Below, one piece after another: positions 17,286-25,285 of a stretch of 64,000 nt of DNA (position 1 is its first letter; the number at the start of each line of letters is the position of its first letter). The translations under genes were made by a program, and so were the position numbers. Origin of the DNA: Dyadobacter alkalitolerans DSM 23607 (GTDB lineage: Bacteria > Bacteroidota > Bacteroidia > Cytophagales > Spirosomataceae); NCBI RefSeq assembly GCF_000428845.1, contig NZ_AUAS01000006.1, forward strand, positions 186,001 through 250,000, in the 5' to 3' direction. A model generated the notes under the pieces. The model was given only the letters and a program-made list of their open reading frames with translations. It did no database searches and was not told the origin of the DNA.

Positions 17286-18095
17286 TTATACATCCCGGTA
17301 GGCTTGCCCTTCGGACCTGCCGGAAAAATAAAAGCGCGGATGCTGGCCAGAGAATGTCTTAAAGTCATGAATAAAATGCGACTGATCATAATAGCCGCAT
17401 TCATAAGCAATCTCCGTCAGCGACTTGTCTTTGTCGCCATAGGCATCTAATGCAGCATGGAAGCGAGCAATCCGTAAATACAATTTTGGACTGAAACCGG
17501 AGAACTCCTTGAATTTCCTTTCAAACTGGCGGGTCGACAGGAAATTTTGGGCTGCAAGGTCCTGCACATTGGTCAGTCCGTTATGTTTGATAATCTGGTT
17601 AATGACCGAAAAGATGGCCGGTTCGTATTCTTTTGTTTTGGAAAGAAGCGATTCCAGAAAGGTCGAGATAATGGCAACTCGCTCGTTGTGATCAGCCGCC
17701 AGCATCATACTTTCTTCCAGGCCATTTGCTTTTTGACCTAAAAATGTATGTAAATCGGGCATTTGCCCCGTCAGTTCCGTAGAAGGCATTCCAAACAAAA
17801 CCGGAATGGCAAAAGGATAAAGGTAAACCCCGAAAATCCCGAAATCTTCATGAATCACAAACCGCCGAAATGTTTGCGACTGCCCGTGAATTCCTGAATA
17901 AAAAGAAGGCTCCGTTTTATCAGCAGTCACAAATTCATCAAAACGCCCCTTATAATGAAATATCATTTCCGCGCAGCCATCGGCCATAGTCCGGTGAATG
18001 TAAGGCTGTCCTGATCCGATCTCATGTTCGAGGACCCAAAAAAACCGCACATATTTTGCTAGCGCAGGAGAGGGTGGAATGGTAAAATATTTCAT
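17286..18095 (-). CDS. AraC-family transcriptional regulator
   Basis: 269 residues: an N-terminal sensing region (about 1-150; PPSPALAKYVRFFWVLEHE, ADGCAEMIFHYKGRF) of the type seen in many Bacteroidota AraC proteins, and a C-terminal double HTH (about 165-265; VQDLAAQNFLSTRQFERKF, LTEIAYECGYYDQSHFIHDFK). It probably controls the downstream VOC pair on the same strand and its own gene. A group of AT-rich repeats lies just upstream. Confidence 0.92.
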   Translation of the reverse strand: MKYFTIPPSPALAKYVRFFWVLEHEIGSGQPYIHRTMADGCAEMIFHYKGRFDEFVTADKTEPSFYSGIHGQSQTFRRFVIHEDFGIFGVYLYPFAIPVLFGMPSTELTGQMPDLHTFLGQKANGLEESMMLAADHNERVAIISTFLESLLSKTKEYEPAIFSVINQIIKHNGLTNVQDLAAQNFLSTRQFERKFKEFSGFSPKLYLRIARFHAALDAYGDKDKSLTEIAYECGYYDQSHFIHDFKTFSGQHPRFYFSGRSEGQAYRDV

Positions 18096-18150
18096 TACAA
18101 CGGGTTAAATGAACATTCTACTAATGGTTTACAGCGGATCACACATTCAA

Positions 18151-18262
18151 GGAATAATTCAGAAATTTATATTTTTGAAATCTCTTTAATACATTTGATC
18201 TAACTAAGATTCGAATAAATTCAGAATTATTCACTTTCAAAGGTTGTTAGAAAATAATTCTG
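18151..18262. repeat. Repeated AATAATTC elements between AraC and cupin genes
   Basis: Three related AT-rich elements: GGAATAATTCAGAAA (18151-18165), GAATAAATTCAGAATTATTC (18213-18232, itself close to an inverted repeat) and AGAAAATAATTCTG (18250-18263). They may be binding sites for the AraC protein. Two -7-like boxes lie among them on the plus strand, TATTTTTG at 18170 and TACATTTG at 18190. Confidence 0.35.
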
Positions 18263-18308
18263 TCATTAGTTTTTTCAATAGTCGCTTACCATTTACTCAG
18301 TTTCTGTC

Positions 18309-19163
18309 ATGAAATTAGTGCCCATAGAGAAACGCAGCGGACTTACCCGCGAAGAATTCATTGAAAATTATCTGAAACCAAGTCGCCCGGTCGTGTTCAC
18401 AGACCTGGCAAAAGATTGGCCGGCAGTGCAAAAGTGGACGTTTGAGTGGCTTCGTGAAACGCACGGAAATATAGATGTTCCCCTGGTTGACAACCACATG
18501 CACGACGCAGACAAATACTTTCAGATCGCAAAGACGATGAAATTCGGCGATTACCTGAAACTTATTGAAGCCGGCCCTACTGATCTCCGGATTTTCCTTT
18601 TTGATATTTTTAAGAAAGCGCCGGAACTGGCTAATGATATCCGTTTTCCAACCATTATGGACGGGTTCTTGAAGTCATACAAATTTGTATTTTTCGGTGG
18701 ACAGGGTTCTATTACCAGCCTGCATTATGACATGGACTGCTCCAATGTGTTTTTAACGCAGTTCCAGACGCGTAAGCAAGTCATTTTGTTCTCGCCGGAA
18801 GAAAGCAGAAGGTTGTATCACCACCCATTTACAGTAATGAGCAAAGTGGACCCGATCAACCCGGATTACGAAAGATTTCCTGCATTAAAAGGCGCTGTGG
18901 GCCATGAAACAACATTGCTTCACGGCGAAACGATCTTTATCCCTTCACTTTGGTGGCATTACATCCGCTATGTGGATGGCGGTTTCAGTCTGGCGCTCAG
19001 GGCTAATAACTCTATTTTTACGGCAGTACGCGGCGGTATGAACCTTGTAAGACATACATTCGTCGATAAAAGCATGACCAAGTTGCTTGGCTTGGGCTGG
19101 CAGCATTGGAAAGAGAAAAAAGCGGTCGAAAATGCACAGGAAGTGCTGACAGAACACGCGTAG
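18309..19163 (+). CDS. Cupin-like/JmjC-type Fe(II) 2-oxoglutarate oxygenase
   Basis: 284 residues of the Cupin_8 family. PSRPVVFTDLAKDWPAVQKW marks the start of the domain; the metal-binding facial triad is visible as His and Asp in LHYDMD and a later His in LWWHYI; the loop between contains NVFLTQFQTRKQVILF. Members hydroxylate protein side chains or small substrates using Fe(II) and 2-oxoglutarate. The target is unknown. Single gene, divergent from the AraC regulator with 213 bases between. Confidence 0.88.
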   Translation: MKLVPIEKRSGLTREEFIENYLKPSRPVVFTDLAKDWPAVQKWTFEWLRETHGNIDVPLVDNHMHDADKYFQIAKTMKFGDYLKLIEAGPTDLRIFLFDIFKKAPELANDIRFPTIMDGFLKSYKFVFFGGQGSITSLHYDMDCSNVFLTQFQTRKQVILFSPEESRRLYHHPFTVMSKVDPINPDYERFPALKGAVGHETTLLHGETIFIPSLWWHYIRYVDGGFSLALRANNSIFTAVRGGMNLVRHTFVDKSMTKLLGLGWQHWKEKKAVENAQEVLTEHA

Positions 19164-19174
19164 AAGTATCCGGG

Positions 19175-19212
19175 ACGCATTTCAAAGAAACTAATCTATC
19201 TTTGAAATGCGT
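19175..19212 (+). promoter_or_regulatory. Hairpin overlapping the uvrB -7 box
   Basis: Perfect 14-bp inverted repeat (ACGCATTTCAAAGA / TCTTTGAAATGCGT) with a 10-base loop. Its 3' half overlaps TATCTTTG (19197-19204), an exact TAnnTTTG box 35 bases before the uvrB ATG. It may act as terminator for the upstream gene, as uvrB operator, or both; no T-run follows. Confidence 0.55.
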
Positions 19213-19238
19213 TATCTCTGGAATGCTTACAATACGCT

Positions 19239-21257
19239 ATGGACTTCGAAATAACCTCAGAATACCAGCCAACGGGTGACCAGCCGGCGGCCATTGAACA
19301 ACTTGTGCAAGGCATTCAGGCCGGCGAGCCTGCCCAGACGCTTTTGGGTGTAACGGGTTCAGGTAAGACATTCACCATCGCCAACGTGGTGAAGCAGGTC
19401 AATAAGCCTACACTCGTTTTAAGTCATAACAAAACACTTGCTGCACAGCTTTACGGGGAATTCAAGCAATTCTTCCCGAATAATGCAGTGGAGTATTTCA
19501 TCAGCTACTACGACTATTACCAGCCGGAAGCGTTCATTTCCAGCACCAATACTTACATTGAAAAAGACCTGCAAATCAACCAGGAGATTGAAAAGTTGCG
19601 GCTTCATACTGTATCGTCGCTCATGAGCGGCCGTCGGGACGTGATCGTTGTGGCTTCCGTATCCTGCATTTACGGTGCCGGTAATCCTAATGAATACAAG
19701 AAAAGCATTGTCAGCGCCAAGCTAGGCGACATTGTGAGCCGCAACCAGTTTCTGTTCCGTTTGGTTGAAATCCTTTACAGCCGCACAGAGCTTGAATTCA
19801 ACCGCGGCACATTCCGCGTGAAAGGCGACACGGTCGACGTTTTTCCAGGTTATGCGGATTTTGCTTACAGGATCATTTTCTTCGGAGACGAAATAGAAGA
19901 AATCCAGCGTATAGAGCCGGAAACAGGCAAAAAAATATCCTCGGAACGTGCCATTGCAATCTTCCCGGCAAACCTTTTTGTGACGGGAAGAGATGTTCTG
20001 GTGCAATCGATCAAGGAAATTCAGGATGATCTTATTCAGCAAATTAATTTCTTTACCAAAGAAGGCAGGTTGGCAGAAGCCGAGCGCGTTAAGGAGCGCA
20101 CCGAATTCGATATGGAAATGATGCGGGAGCTGGGTTACTGCTCTGGGATTGAGAACTATTCGCGTTATTTTGACCGCCGCTTACCAGGTCAGCGACCATT
20201 CTGTTTGCTCGACTACTTTCCCGATGATTTCTTAATGGTGGTGGACGAAAGTCACGTTACTATGCCGCAGATCCGCGCCATGTGGGGAGGTGACCGTTCG
20301 CGTAAGGAGCAGCTCGTGGAATATGGTTTCCGGCTACCATCTGCTATGGATAACAGGCCGTTAACATTCCAGGAATTTGAAGATATGACGCCGCAAACCA
20401 TCTTCGTAAGCGCAACACCTGCGGATTACGAGTTACGTAAATCCGAAGGCGTTGTGGTAGAACAAATTATCCGACCAACCGGCTTGCTGGACCCTGAAAT
20501 TGAAGTAAGGCCAAGCCTGAACCAGATAGACGATCTGCTGGAAGAAGTCCATAAGCGCATCAACATGGGCGACCGCGTGCTGATCACGACCCTGACAAAA
20601 AGAATGGCAGAGGAGCTCAGCAAATATCTGGATAGGGTAGGGGTCAAATGCCGCTATATTCACTCGGAAGTGAAGACGCTCGACCGCGTGGAGATTTTGC
20701 GCGAATTAAGGTTAGGTATTTTTGATGTGCTGGTAGGGGTTAACCTGCTGCGCGAAGGATTGGATTTACCAGAAGTTTCCCTGGTAGCGATTATGGATGC
20801 GGATAAGGAAGGGTTTCTGCGCGATACACGCTCCATGATCCAGACTATCGGCCGCGCCGCGCGTAATGACCGTGGAAAAGTGATTATGTATGCGGATGTC
20901 ATGACTGGGTCCATGCAACTCGCTATTGATGAAACCAATAGGAGAAGGAGCATTCAGCTTGAATACAATGCTGAAAATGGGATCACGCCAAAAACCATTC
21001 TCAAATCGAAAGAAGCGATCATGGAACAAACATCCGTGGCCGATTCGAAAGTCCGCAAAGTTTACGTGGAGCCAACCGAAGTCCGCGTCGCTGCCGATCC
21101 GATTGTTCAGTACATGGGCAAAAACGACCTGCAAAAGCTAATTTCTGAAACCCAACGCAAAATGGAAACAGCCGCCAAGGATCTGGACTTTCTGGAAGCT
21201 GCGAGGTTACGGGATGAGTTGTTGCAATTGAAAGAACGGGCGAAGCAGGCGGCTTGA
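19239..21257 (+). CDS. uvrB: Excinuclease ABC subunit B
   Basis: DNA damage-recognition helicase of nucleotide excision repair, works with UvrA and UvrC in the cytoplasm. Walker A GVTGSGKT at 37-44; beta-hairpin region SYYDYYQPEAFI near 90-101; Walker B-type VVDESH around 335; QTIGRAARN helicase motif VI; C-terminal UVR domain (LQKLISETQRKME, EAARLRDEL) that contacts UvrC. 672 residues, normal length. ATG start preceded by a -7 box; single gene, with an antitoxin-like gene 43 bases downstream. Confidence 0.98.
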   Translation: MDFEITSEYQPTGDQPAAIEQLVQGIQAGEPAQTLLGVTGSGKTFTIANVVKQVNKPTLVLSHNKTLAAQLYGEFKQFFPNNAVEYFISYYDYYQPEAFISSTNTYIEKDLQINQEIEKLRLHTVSSLMSGRRDVIVVASVSCIYGAGNPNEYKKSIVSAKLGDIVSRNQFLFRLVEILYSRTELEFNRGTFRVKGDTVDVFPGYADFAYRIIFFGDEIEEIQRIEPETGKKISSERAIAIFPANLFVTGRDVLVQSIKEIQDDLIQQINFFTKEGRLAEAERVKERTEFDMEMMRELGYCSGIENYSRYFDRRLPGQRPFCLLDYFPDDFLMVVDESHVTMPQIRAMWGGDRSRKEQLVEYGFRLPSAMDNRPLTFQEFEDMTPQTIFVSATPADYELRKSEGVVVEQIIRPTGLLDPEIEVRPSLNQIDDLLEEVHKRINMGDRVLITTLTKRMAEELSKYLDRVGVKCRYIHSEVKTLDRVEILRELRLGIFDVLVGVNLLREGLDLPEVSLVAIMDADKEGFLRDTRSMIQTIGRAARNDRGKVIMYADVMTGSMQLAIDETNRRRSIQLEYNAENGITPKTILKSKEAIMEQTSVADSKVRKVYVEPTEVRVAADPIVQYMGKNDLQKLISETQRKMETAAKDLDFLEAARLRDELLQLKERAKQAA

Positions 21258-21300
21258 TCTAATAATTTTCTATATTTAATGCGTTTAAAATATACATGCT

Positions 21301-21519
21301 ATGGTTAGAACATTGTTAGTTCCGGATAATCAAGACGTTTCAATTCAGCTGCCTAAATCTTTCGTTGGCAAGCAGGTGGAAGTGATTGCATTTACCATTA
21401 ATGAAGCAATTGACGGTTCTCTGGCTCAGGATAAGCCGTTAACACATTATGCCAGCCAGAATACTTTGGCAAAAGAGTGGCTTACCGCTGATGAAGACGA
21501 GGCATGGAAAAATATTTGA
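21301..21519 (+). CDS. Antitoxin-like small protein paired with a broken MazF/PemK toxin
   Basis: 72 residues. The N-terminal half (VRTLLVPDNQDVSIQLPKSFVGKQVEVIAF) looks like the beta-strand DNA-binding part of small antitoxins in Bacteroidota, and the C-terminal half (TLAKEWLTADEDEAWKNI) resembles the toxin-wrapping tail with an acidic Trp motif. The next ATG follows its stop after one base and opens a MazF/PemK-like frame, which supports the antitoxin reading. The gene itself is intact. Family call is by pattern and context. Confidence 0.75.
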   Translation: MVRTLLVPDNQDVSIQLPKSFVGKQVEVIAFTINEAIDGSLAQDKPLTHYASQNTLAKEWLTADEDEAWKNI

Positions 21520-21520
21520 A

Positions 21521-21832
21521 ATGAGAGGTTGTAGTCATTCCATTTCCTTTCTCAGACCTGTCTGGCTCCAAGCGGAGACCAGCAGTTGTGATTGCTGATT
21601 TGGACGGTGACGACATTATATTATGCCAGATAACATCCCACATTCAAGAGATAATCATGCTATCCCACTGAATTTGACAGATTTTACAAACGGCTCGCTG
21701 CCGATTGACAGCTACATCAGGCCAGCCCGCATTTTCACTGCTGACAAAAACATCATTGTGCGCAAAGCGGGAATGATAAATTCCGTCCTTATCAACAAGC
21801 TCACTCAAAGCATTATAGATATTATTAAGTGA
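21521..21832 (+). pseudogene. MazF/PemK-like toxin with two frameshifts
   Basis: The pieces of a toxin of about 105 residues lie in two frames. ATG AGA GGT opens frame one, then the sequence continues as VVIPFPFSDLSGSKRRPAVV and IADLDGDDIILCQITSHIQ in frame two from 21531 (stop at 21669), and returns to frame one as DNHAIPLNLTDFTNGSLP and IDSYIRPARIFTADKNIIV up to the TGA at 21830. The pattern fits loss of two bases near codon 4 and of one base near 21650. The signature SKRRPAVVI and SYIRPARIFT are those of PemK/MazF endoribonucleases. As read, no full-length toxin can be made. Confidence 0.8.
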
Positions 21833-21844
21833 GTTGCTTTGTCC

Positions 21845-22372
21845 TCAATGTAATCCCAGCAATTTCAGCGCTTCATTCCAGTTGTTGACACGCTTGTGCT
21901 TCGTCACATTTATATTATGGCTTGCGGTGAAGAGGATTGGGGTTCCTTTGCAGAAATCCAGGTTTTTTAGGTGGTCGTCGATGAGATAATCGGTGTCGAT
22001 GATTCGTTTGTCGCCGCAGAAAACGATGTTTTTCCAGGAGATGAAGGGGAAGTGTTCGTTTAGCCAATCATATTTTTCGGGGAGGGAATTCGGGAATTCC
22101 ATGGCGGCTGATACGATGAAAATGTCGTAATGTTCCTGCAATTTGAGAAGCGCTTCCTGTGCTCCCTCAATGATCGGTGCATTTCGAAAAAAGCCGGTTT
22201 TATAGATTAAGCTTAGCGCAGCAGCTGGGTCCGGAAAAGCTTCGTCTTCGGGCTTTCCAAGCAATTCCTTCCTTTCGATTTTTACACCAAATTCCTTTTC
22301 GTACCAATTGATCCAGTTTGTTTCAATATCAACGATGACATTATCCATGTCAATGGCAATCGACTTTCTCAT
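21845..22372 (-). CDS. 5'(3')-deoxyribonucleotidase-like HAD phosphatase
   Basis: 175 residues, NT5C-like HAD family that dephosphorylates nucleoside monophosphates. Start at MRKSIAIDMDN; Asp8 and Asp10 of DMDN are the nucleophile and acid. Later motifs: FRNAPIIEGAQEALLKL, IFIVSAAM (Ser of motif II), then CGDKRIIDTDYLIDDH with motif III Lys and motif IV DD. The open frame extends 19 residues upstream through the promoter region and is not used. Divergent from the DeoR regulator with shared upstream DNA, so it may be under that regulator. Confidence 0.88.
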   Translation of the reverse strand: MRKSIAIDMDNVIVDIETNWINWYEKEFGVKIERKELLGKPEDEAFPDPAAALSLIYKTGFFRNAPIIEGAQEALLKLQEHYDIFIVSAAMEFPNSLPEKYDWLNEHFPFISWKNIVFCGDKRIIDTDYLIDDHLKNLDFCKGTPILFTASHNINVTKHKRVNNWNEALKLLGLH

Positions 22373-22391
22373 AATAAGCAGTGCTTTATAG

Positions 22392-22467
22392 TTGCAATTT
22401 TGTGCAACAAATGTAAATTTTATCTGCAATATCTTGCAATTTAATTTCTTTAAATTTTATATTTTTG
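22392..22467. promoter_or_regulatory. Divergent promoters with TTGCA/TGCAA repeats
   Basis: Plus strand: TTG at 22434 and TATTTTTG at 22460-22467 (spacer 23). Minus strand: TTG at 22439-22437 and TACATTTG at 22415-22408 (spacer 21). Both -33 elements share one TTGCAA. Two inverted repeats are present: TTGCA-N6-TGCAA (22392-22407) and TGCAA-N4-TTGCA (22425-22438). They are good candidate operators for the DeoR protein encoded at 22486. Confidence 0.55.
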
Positions 22468-22485
22468 CATAAAACAGAAACAATA

Positions 22486-23235
22486 ATGTTAAAAGAGGAA
22501 CGGTTTCATGTGATATTAAATCAGCTTAACAGCGAGCAGAAAGTATATTTGCCAGGGCTGAGTGCGCTGCTGAATGTTTCGGAAGATACGGTTCGGAGAG
22601 ATATCAAAGAACTTGCAGATCAAGGGCTTCTGAAATCGGTAAGAGGCGGGGCTGTGCCGCATTCACCCGGGCCTCATCATTTTAAAGACAGGGTTTTGTA
22701 TGACAACGAGCAAAAGCAGATCATCGCGAAAAAGGCTTTGAATTTTCTGAAAGATGGTCAGCTTGTCATTTTCGATGGCGGGACGTCGGCGCTGCTGATC
22801 GCCAAGTCGTTGCCCAAAGACCTTCGTTTAACGGTTGTTACCAACAGCTTCCCGATTGCTTCCATTCTCGAAGAACACGAGCATGTTGAAGTGCTGTTTG
22901 CCGGTGGGCGGCTGTTGAAAAATTCCTTTGTGACCATTGGCAGCGACACCATTCAGTTTATAAAAAAGTTTCGCGCGGACATTTGCCTGCTGGGGATATG
23001 CAGCATTCACTCCCATCTGGGCGTTACCGGGCCGGATTATGAGGAAAGTGAAGTAAAAAGGGCAATGATTGAATGTTCAAAAGAAGTAATTGCGCTCGCA
23101 TCCGTGGAGAAACTCGCCACCGCTGAAGCACATTATGTCTGTCCGGCTGAACAATTATCCATGATCGTAACCGATCAGCCGGCAGACAAAGAGGAATTTA
23201 AAATTTACACTGATATCGGGATTCGGATGGTTTAA
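22486..23235 (+). CDS. DeoR/GlpR-family transcriptional regulator
   Basis: 249 residues. N-terminal winged HTH (about 1-57; ERFHVILNQL, LSALLNVSEDTVRRDIKEL, SVRGGAV) and a C-terminal DeoR sensor domain related to ribose-5-phosphate isomerase (about 70-235; IVFDGGTSALLIAKSLP-like segment DGGTSALLIAK, VVTNSFPIA, FAGGRLLKNSF, DICLLGICSI). The family senses phosphorylated sugars and usually represses. Start at ATG 22486, 19 bases after the -7 box. The likely target is the divergent nucleotidase gene or unlinked sugar genes. Confidence 0.92.
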   Translation: MLKEERFHVILNQLNSEQKVYLPGLSALLNVSEDTVRRDIKELADQGLLKSVRGGAVPHSPGPHHFKDRVLYDNEQKQIIAKKALNFLKDGQLVIFDGGTSALLIAKSLPKDLRLTVVTNSFPIASILEEHEHVEVLFAGGRLLKNSFVTIGSDTIQFIKKFRADICLLGICSIHSHLGVTGPDYEESEVKRAMIECSKEVIALASVEKLATAEAHYVCPAEQLSMIVTDQPADKEEFKIYTDIGIRMV

Positions 23236-23243
23236 GTTAGTGC

Positions 23244-23396
23244 TTATCCTTTCTTGTCCTTCTGAACTTCTTCGGTTTTAAAGAAAGTGTCGTCCACAGT
23301 TTTGACTTCTTGATTTATTGCATTGGCAAAGCCAAGCATATAGGCCATAGCAAGCCTCTTGAGCCACTTTTTGATGGCTTGTAATACATTTTCCAT
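23244..23396 (-). CDS. 50-residue protein with an amphipathic N-terminus
   Basis: Not recognised. The frame begins with ATG at 23396, after an in-frame stop six codons upstream, and ends eight bases after the convergent deoR-like stop. Residues 1-28 (MENVLQAIKKWLKRLAMAYM and on) form a basic amphipathic helix with Trp; residues 29-50 are charged and polar. Such a helix could lie on a membrane surface. It might be the last member of the ileS-to-23.2 kb run. It could be a chance frame; the strong charge pattern argues for coding. Confidence 0.45.
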   Translation of the reverse strand: MENVLQAIKKWLKRLAMAYMLGFANAINQEVKTVDDTFFKTEEVQKDKKG

Positions 23397-23477
23397 TCCA
23401 TTGTCTGATTAAATGAAAAGCAGCTCAGTCCTTTGAGGAAAGAGCACATTTGCTACTGATGAAAAATCAGTTGTGTT

Positions 23478-23873
23478 TCAGGAATGGAAAGGGAATGGTT
23501 CTTCGGAAGATTGGGATTTGCGATTAAGCTGCTGACCGGTCGCATTCATCAGGATTGGCAGCAAGTCGGGCGCATTGAAAACTGCTAATGCTGTATGTAT
23601 TTGTAGTGATTGGGAAAGAAAGCGAAGGCGTCCGAATTGTAATGAAAGGCTTTTTGGAGAACACTTCCGCTTGTCAGTGCTTTTAAAAGCATACGAGAAT
23701 GTTCCGGTTTTGCGAAGATGGCTTTCTTTGGATCCATTGGAAATGACTTCCTCAATCCTGTAAATGGATTTCGGCTCAGCGAAATGATGTGAGACAATGC
23801 TGGTCAGCAGCAGTGCCAAAAGCAACCAGCGCCACATTGATTTTCCTTCAAGAAATGTCAGTTTCTCTCTCAT
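23478..23873 (-). CDS. Membrane-anchored protein of unknown function
   Basis: 131 residues. The ATG overlaps the stop of the SDR gene (ATGA), which points to coupled translation. A hydrophobic helix at about 13-28 ([16 protein letters not shown]) is the anchor; the remainder is basic and polar, Ser/Lys-rich, without a motif I know. A later start at the Met of MWRW (residue 13) is possible. Composition in the last third is less convincing, and several frames are open here, so the 3' half needs care. Confidence 0.5.
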   Translation of the reverse strand: MREKLTFLEGKSMWRWLLLALLLTSIVSHHFAEPKSIYRIEEVISNGSKESHLRKTGTFSYAFKSTDKRKCSPKSLSLQFGRLRFLSQSLQIHTALAVFNAPDLLPILMNATGQQLNRKSQSSEEPFPFHS

Positions 23874-24649
23874 TTCGGGCTCATCCTAATTGCCCCATCC
23901 AAGCGGATTACTTCTCCGTTCAGCATCGGGTTTTCAACAATAGATTTTGCAAGCAATGCGTATTCAGATGGTCGTCCTAAGCGGGAAGGAAATGGGATTT
24001 GTTGCCCTAGTGAAACGCGCGCCTCTTCGGGCAGGCCTAGCATTAATGGCGTTTCAAAAAGCCCCGGCGCAATGGCCATAACCCGGATGCCTGACTTTGC
24101 AAGATCGCGGGCAACAGGCAAAGTCATACTCACAATGCCGCCTTTGCTGGCAGCGTAGGCGACCTGCCCCATTTGCCCGTCATAGGCAGCAACAGATGCT
24201 GTGTTAATGATCACGCCGCGCTCACCTTCGTCATTAGGCGCATTCTTTTCCATCGCAAACGCTGCCAATCGCATTACATTGAATGTGCCGATCAGATTTG
24301 TTTTGATGGTTTTCTCAAAAAGGTCAAACGAATGCGGCCCATAAATGCCATCGGTCTTCCCTACAATCTTTCGGGCAGGAGCAACACCAGCACAATTAAT
24401 GACAATGCTTATAAAACGAAACGTTTCCAGCGCAAGATCAACGGCTTTTTGCACATCGTTCTCACTGGAAACGTCAGTTTTTACAAATTTTATTTTTTCC
24501 GGAAATTCGGATTGAAGTTTTTCTCCGGCAGTAACATTCAGATCAAGAATAACAACATTAGCACCCGATGCAACAAACAAACGCGCCGTTGCTTCCCCAA
24601 GTCCGGAAGCGCCGCCTGTTATTAGTGCTGTTGCGATGGCTAGCTGCAT
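23870..24649 (-). CDS. SDR dehydrogenase, 3-hydroxyacyl-CoA dehydrogenase type II (HSD10-like)
   Basis: NAD-dependent short-chain dehydrogenase, 259 residues. The cofactor loop [14 protein letters not shown] (about 10-23), the acidic residue after strand 2 (ILDLN) that prefers NAD, NCAGVAP, and the active-site Ser-Tyr-Lys ([14 protein letters not shown], then YAASKGG) are all visible. The long insert [19 protein letters not shown] and the ending [11 protein letters not shown] match the HSD17B10-like class acting on short-chain 3-hydroxyacyl-CoA. Eight bases after a 52-residue gene. Confidence 0.9.
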   Translation of the reverse strand: MQLAIATALITGGASGLGEATARLFVASGANVVILDLNVTAGEKLQSEFPEKIKFVKTDVSSENDVQKAVDLALETFRFISIVINCAGVAPARKIVGKTDGIYGPHSFDLFEKTIKTNLIGTFNVMRLAAFAMEKNAPNDEGERGVIINTASVAAYDGQMGQVAYAASKGGIVSMTLPVARDLAKSGIRVMAIAPGLFETPLMLGLPEEARVSLGQQIPFPSRLGRPSEYALLAKSIVENPMLNGEVIRLDGAIRMSPK

Positions 24650-24657
24650 AACGATAT

Positions 24658-24816
24658 TTATTTCCCCAGCAAATGTTTAGGAAAGGGATTTTTCTCCAAT
24701 GTCTTGCGAGCTTGCTCTGTTTTGTCCAATACAATTTGGGGTATTGGAAGATTATCCAATGCAGGATTATAACGGACGTTGTCAATTTTGCCTGCCTTTT
24801 TATCTAGAACTCTCAT
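24658..24816 (-). CDS. 52-residue protein following a DUF6934 gene
   Basis: Too short for standard gene callers but well placed: 25 bases after the DUF6934 stop and eight before the SDR start. Sequence is Lys/Pro-rich: [20 protein letters not shown], then [20 protein letters not shown] and PFPKHLLGK. One short helix ([12 protein letters not shown]) sits between extended prolines. As I recall, DUF6934 genes are often followed by a small gene of this kind, which would make it a partner; this should be treated as inference. Confidence 0.6.
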   Translation of the reverse strand: MRVLDKKAGKIDNVRYNPALDNLPIPQIVLDKTEQARKTLEKNPFPKHLLGK

Positions 24817-24841
24817 ATTCAGGAAGACTGTTTTTATAAAG

Positions 24842-25285
24842 TTAAAACTTTTTTTCTGCTAAAAAACTTTCAAAATTAATATTCGGTTCAAATGAAAACC
24901 ATTGTCCGTCTCGAAGGCCGCTGATGCATAGGTCCGACTGTTCAGGGTAATAAATTTTAGAAATAGCAATTTGATAGAGTCGTGTTCTAGCAGGTGTGCT
25001 GCCTTTGAAAAAGATTCTCTTGCTAGGGTTGTACTCCATGAATTTATGAATAGTTGAAATTACAGTTACAAGAATTTCTTTCATATCTCCATTGTCGGTA
25101 ACAGATAAGTCATTGTAATTTCCTGTTTCTGTATCGTAATCGACAAGCGACAGGTTAAAAGTGTCACATGTCAATGGCGTAAAAAATACAACTTTCTCAA
25201 ATACACCCCGCTTCCCTACACTTTGAAACTGGAAGCGGGTGTTTTCTTCATTGCCTTCGGTCAAATATGCTTGATATTGCTGCAT
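24842..25285 (-). CDS. DUF6934 family protein
   Basis: 147 residues, cytoplasmic, function unknown. Family marks: RFQFQSVGKRGVFEKVVFF near the start, TFNLSLVDYD, DLSVTDNGDMKEILVTVIST, then the highly conserved FFKGSTPARTRLYQIAIS and a C-terminal FSFEPNINFESFL. The ATG directly follows the ileS stop (TAGATG), so it could be translated from the ileS message. Next gene is a 52-residue protein. The pair has the size and arrangement of a two-component module, but no toxin or nuclease motif is seen. Confidence 0.8.
   Translation of the reverse strand: MQQYQAYLTEGNEENTRFQFQSVGKRGVFEKVVFFTPLTCDTFNLSLVDYDTETGNYNDLSVTDNGDMKEILVTVISTIHKFMEYNPSKRIFFKGSTPARTRLYQIAISKIYYPEQSDLCISGLRDGQWFSFEPNINFESFLAEKKF

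Noticed and set aside
21521..21832. Programmed frameshifting in the MazF/PemK-like gene
   Set aside because: Two separate shifts would be needed and no slippery sequence or stimulating structure is seen; decay is simpler.
24558..24785. 75-residue frame overlapping the SDR start
   Set aside because: Another frame on the same strand encodes a better-placed 52-residue protein and the SDR start; this one is Trp/Arg-rich and overlaps both.
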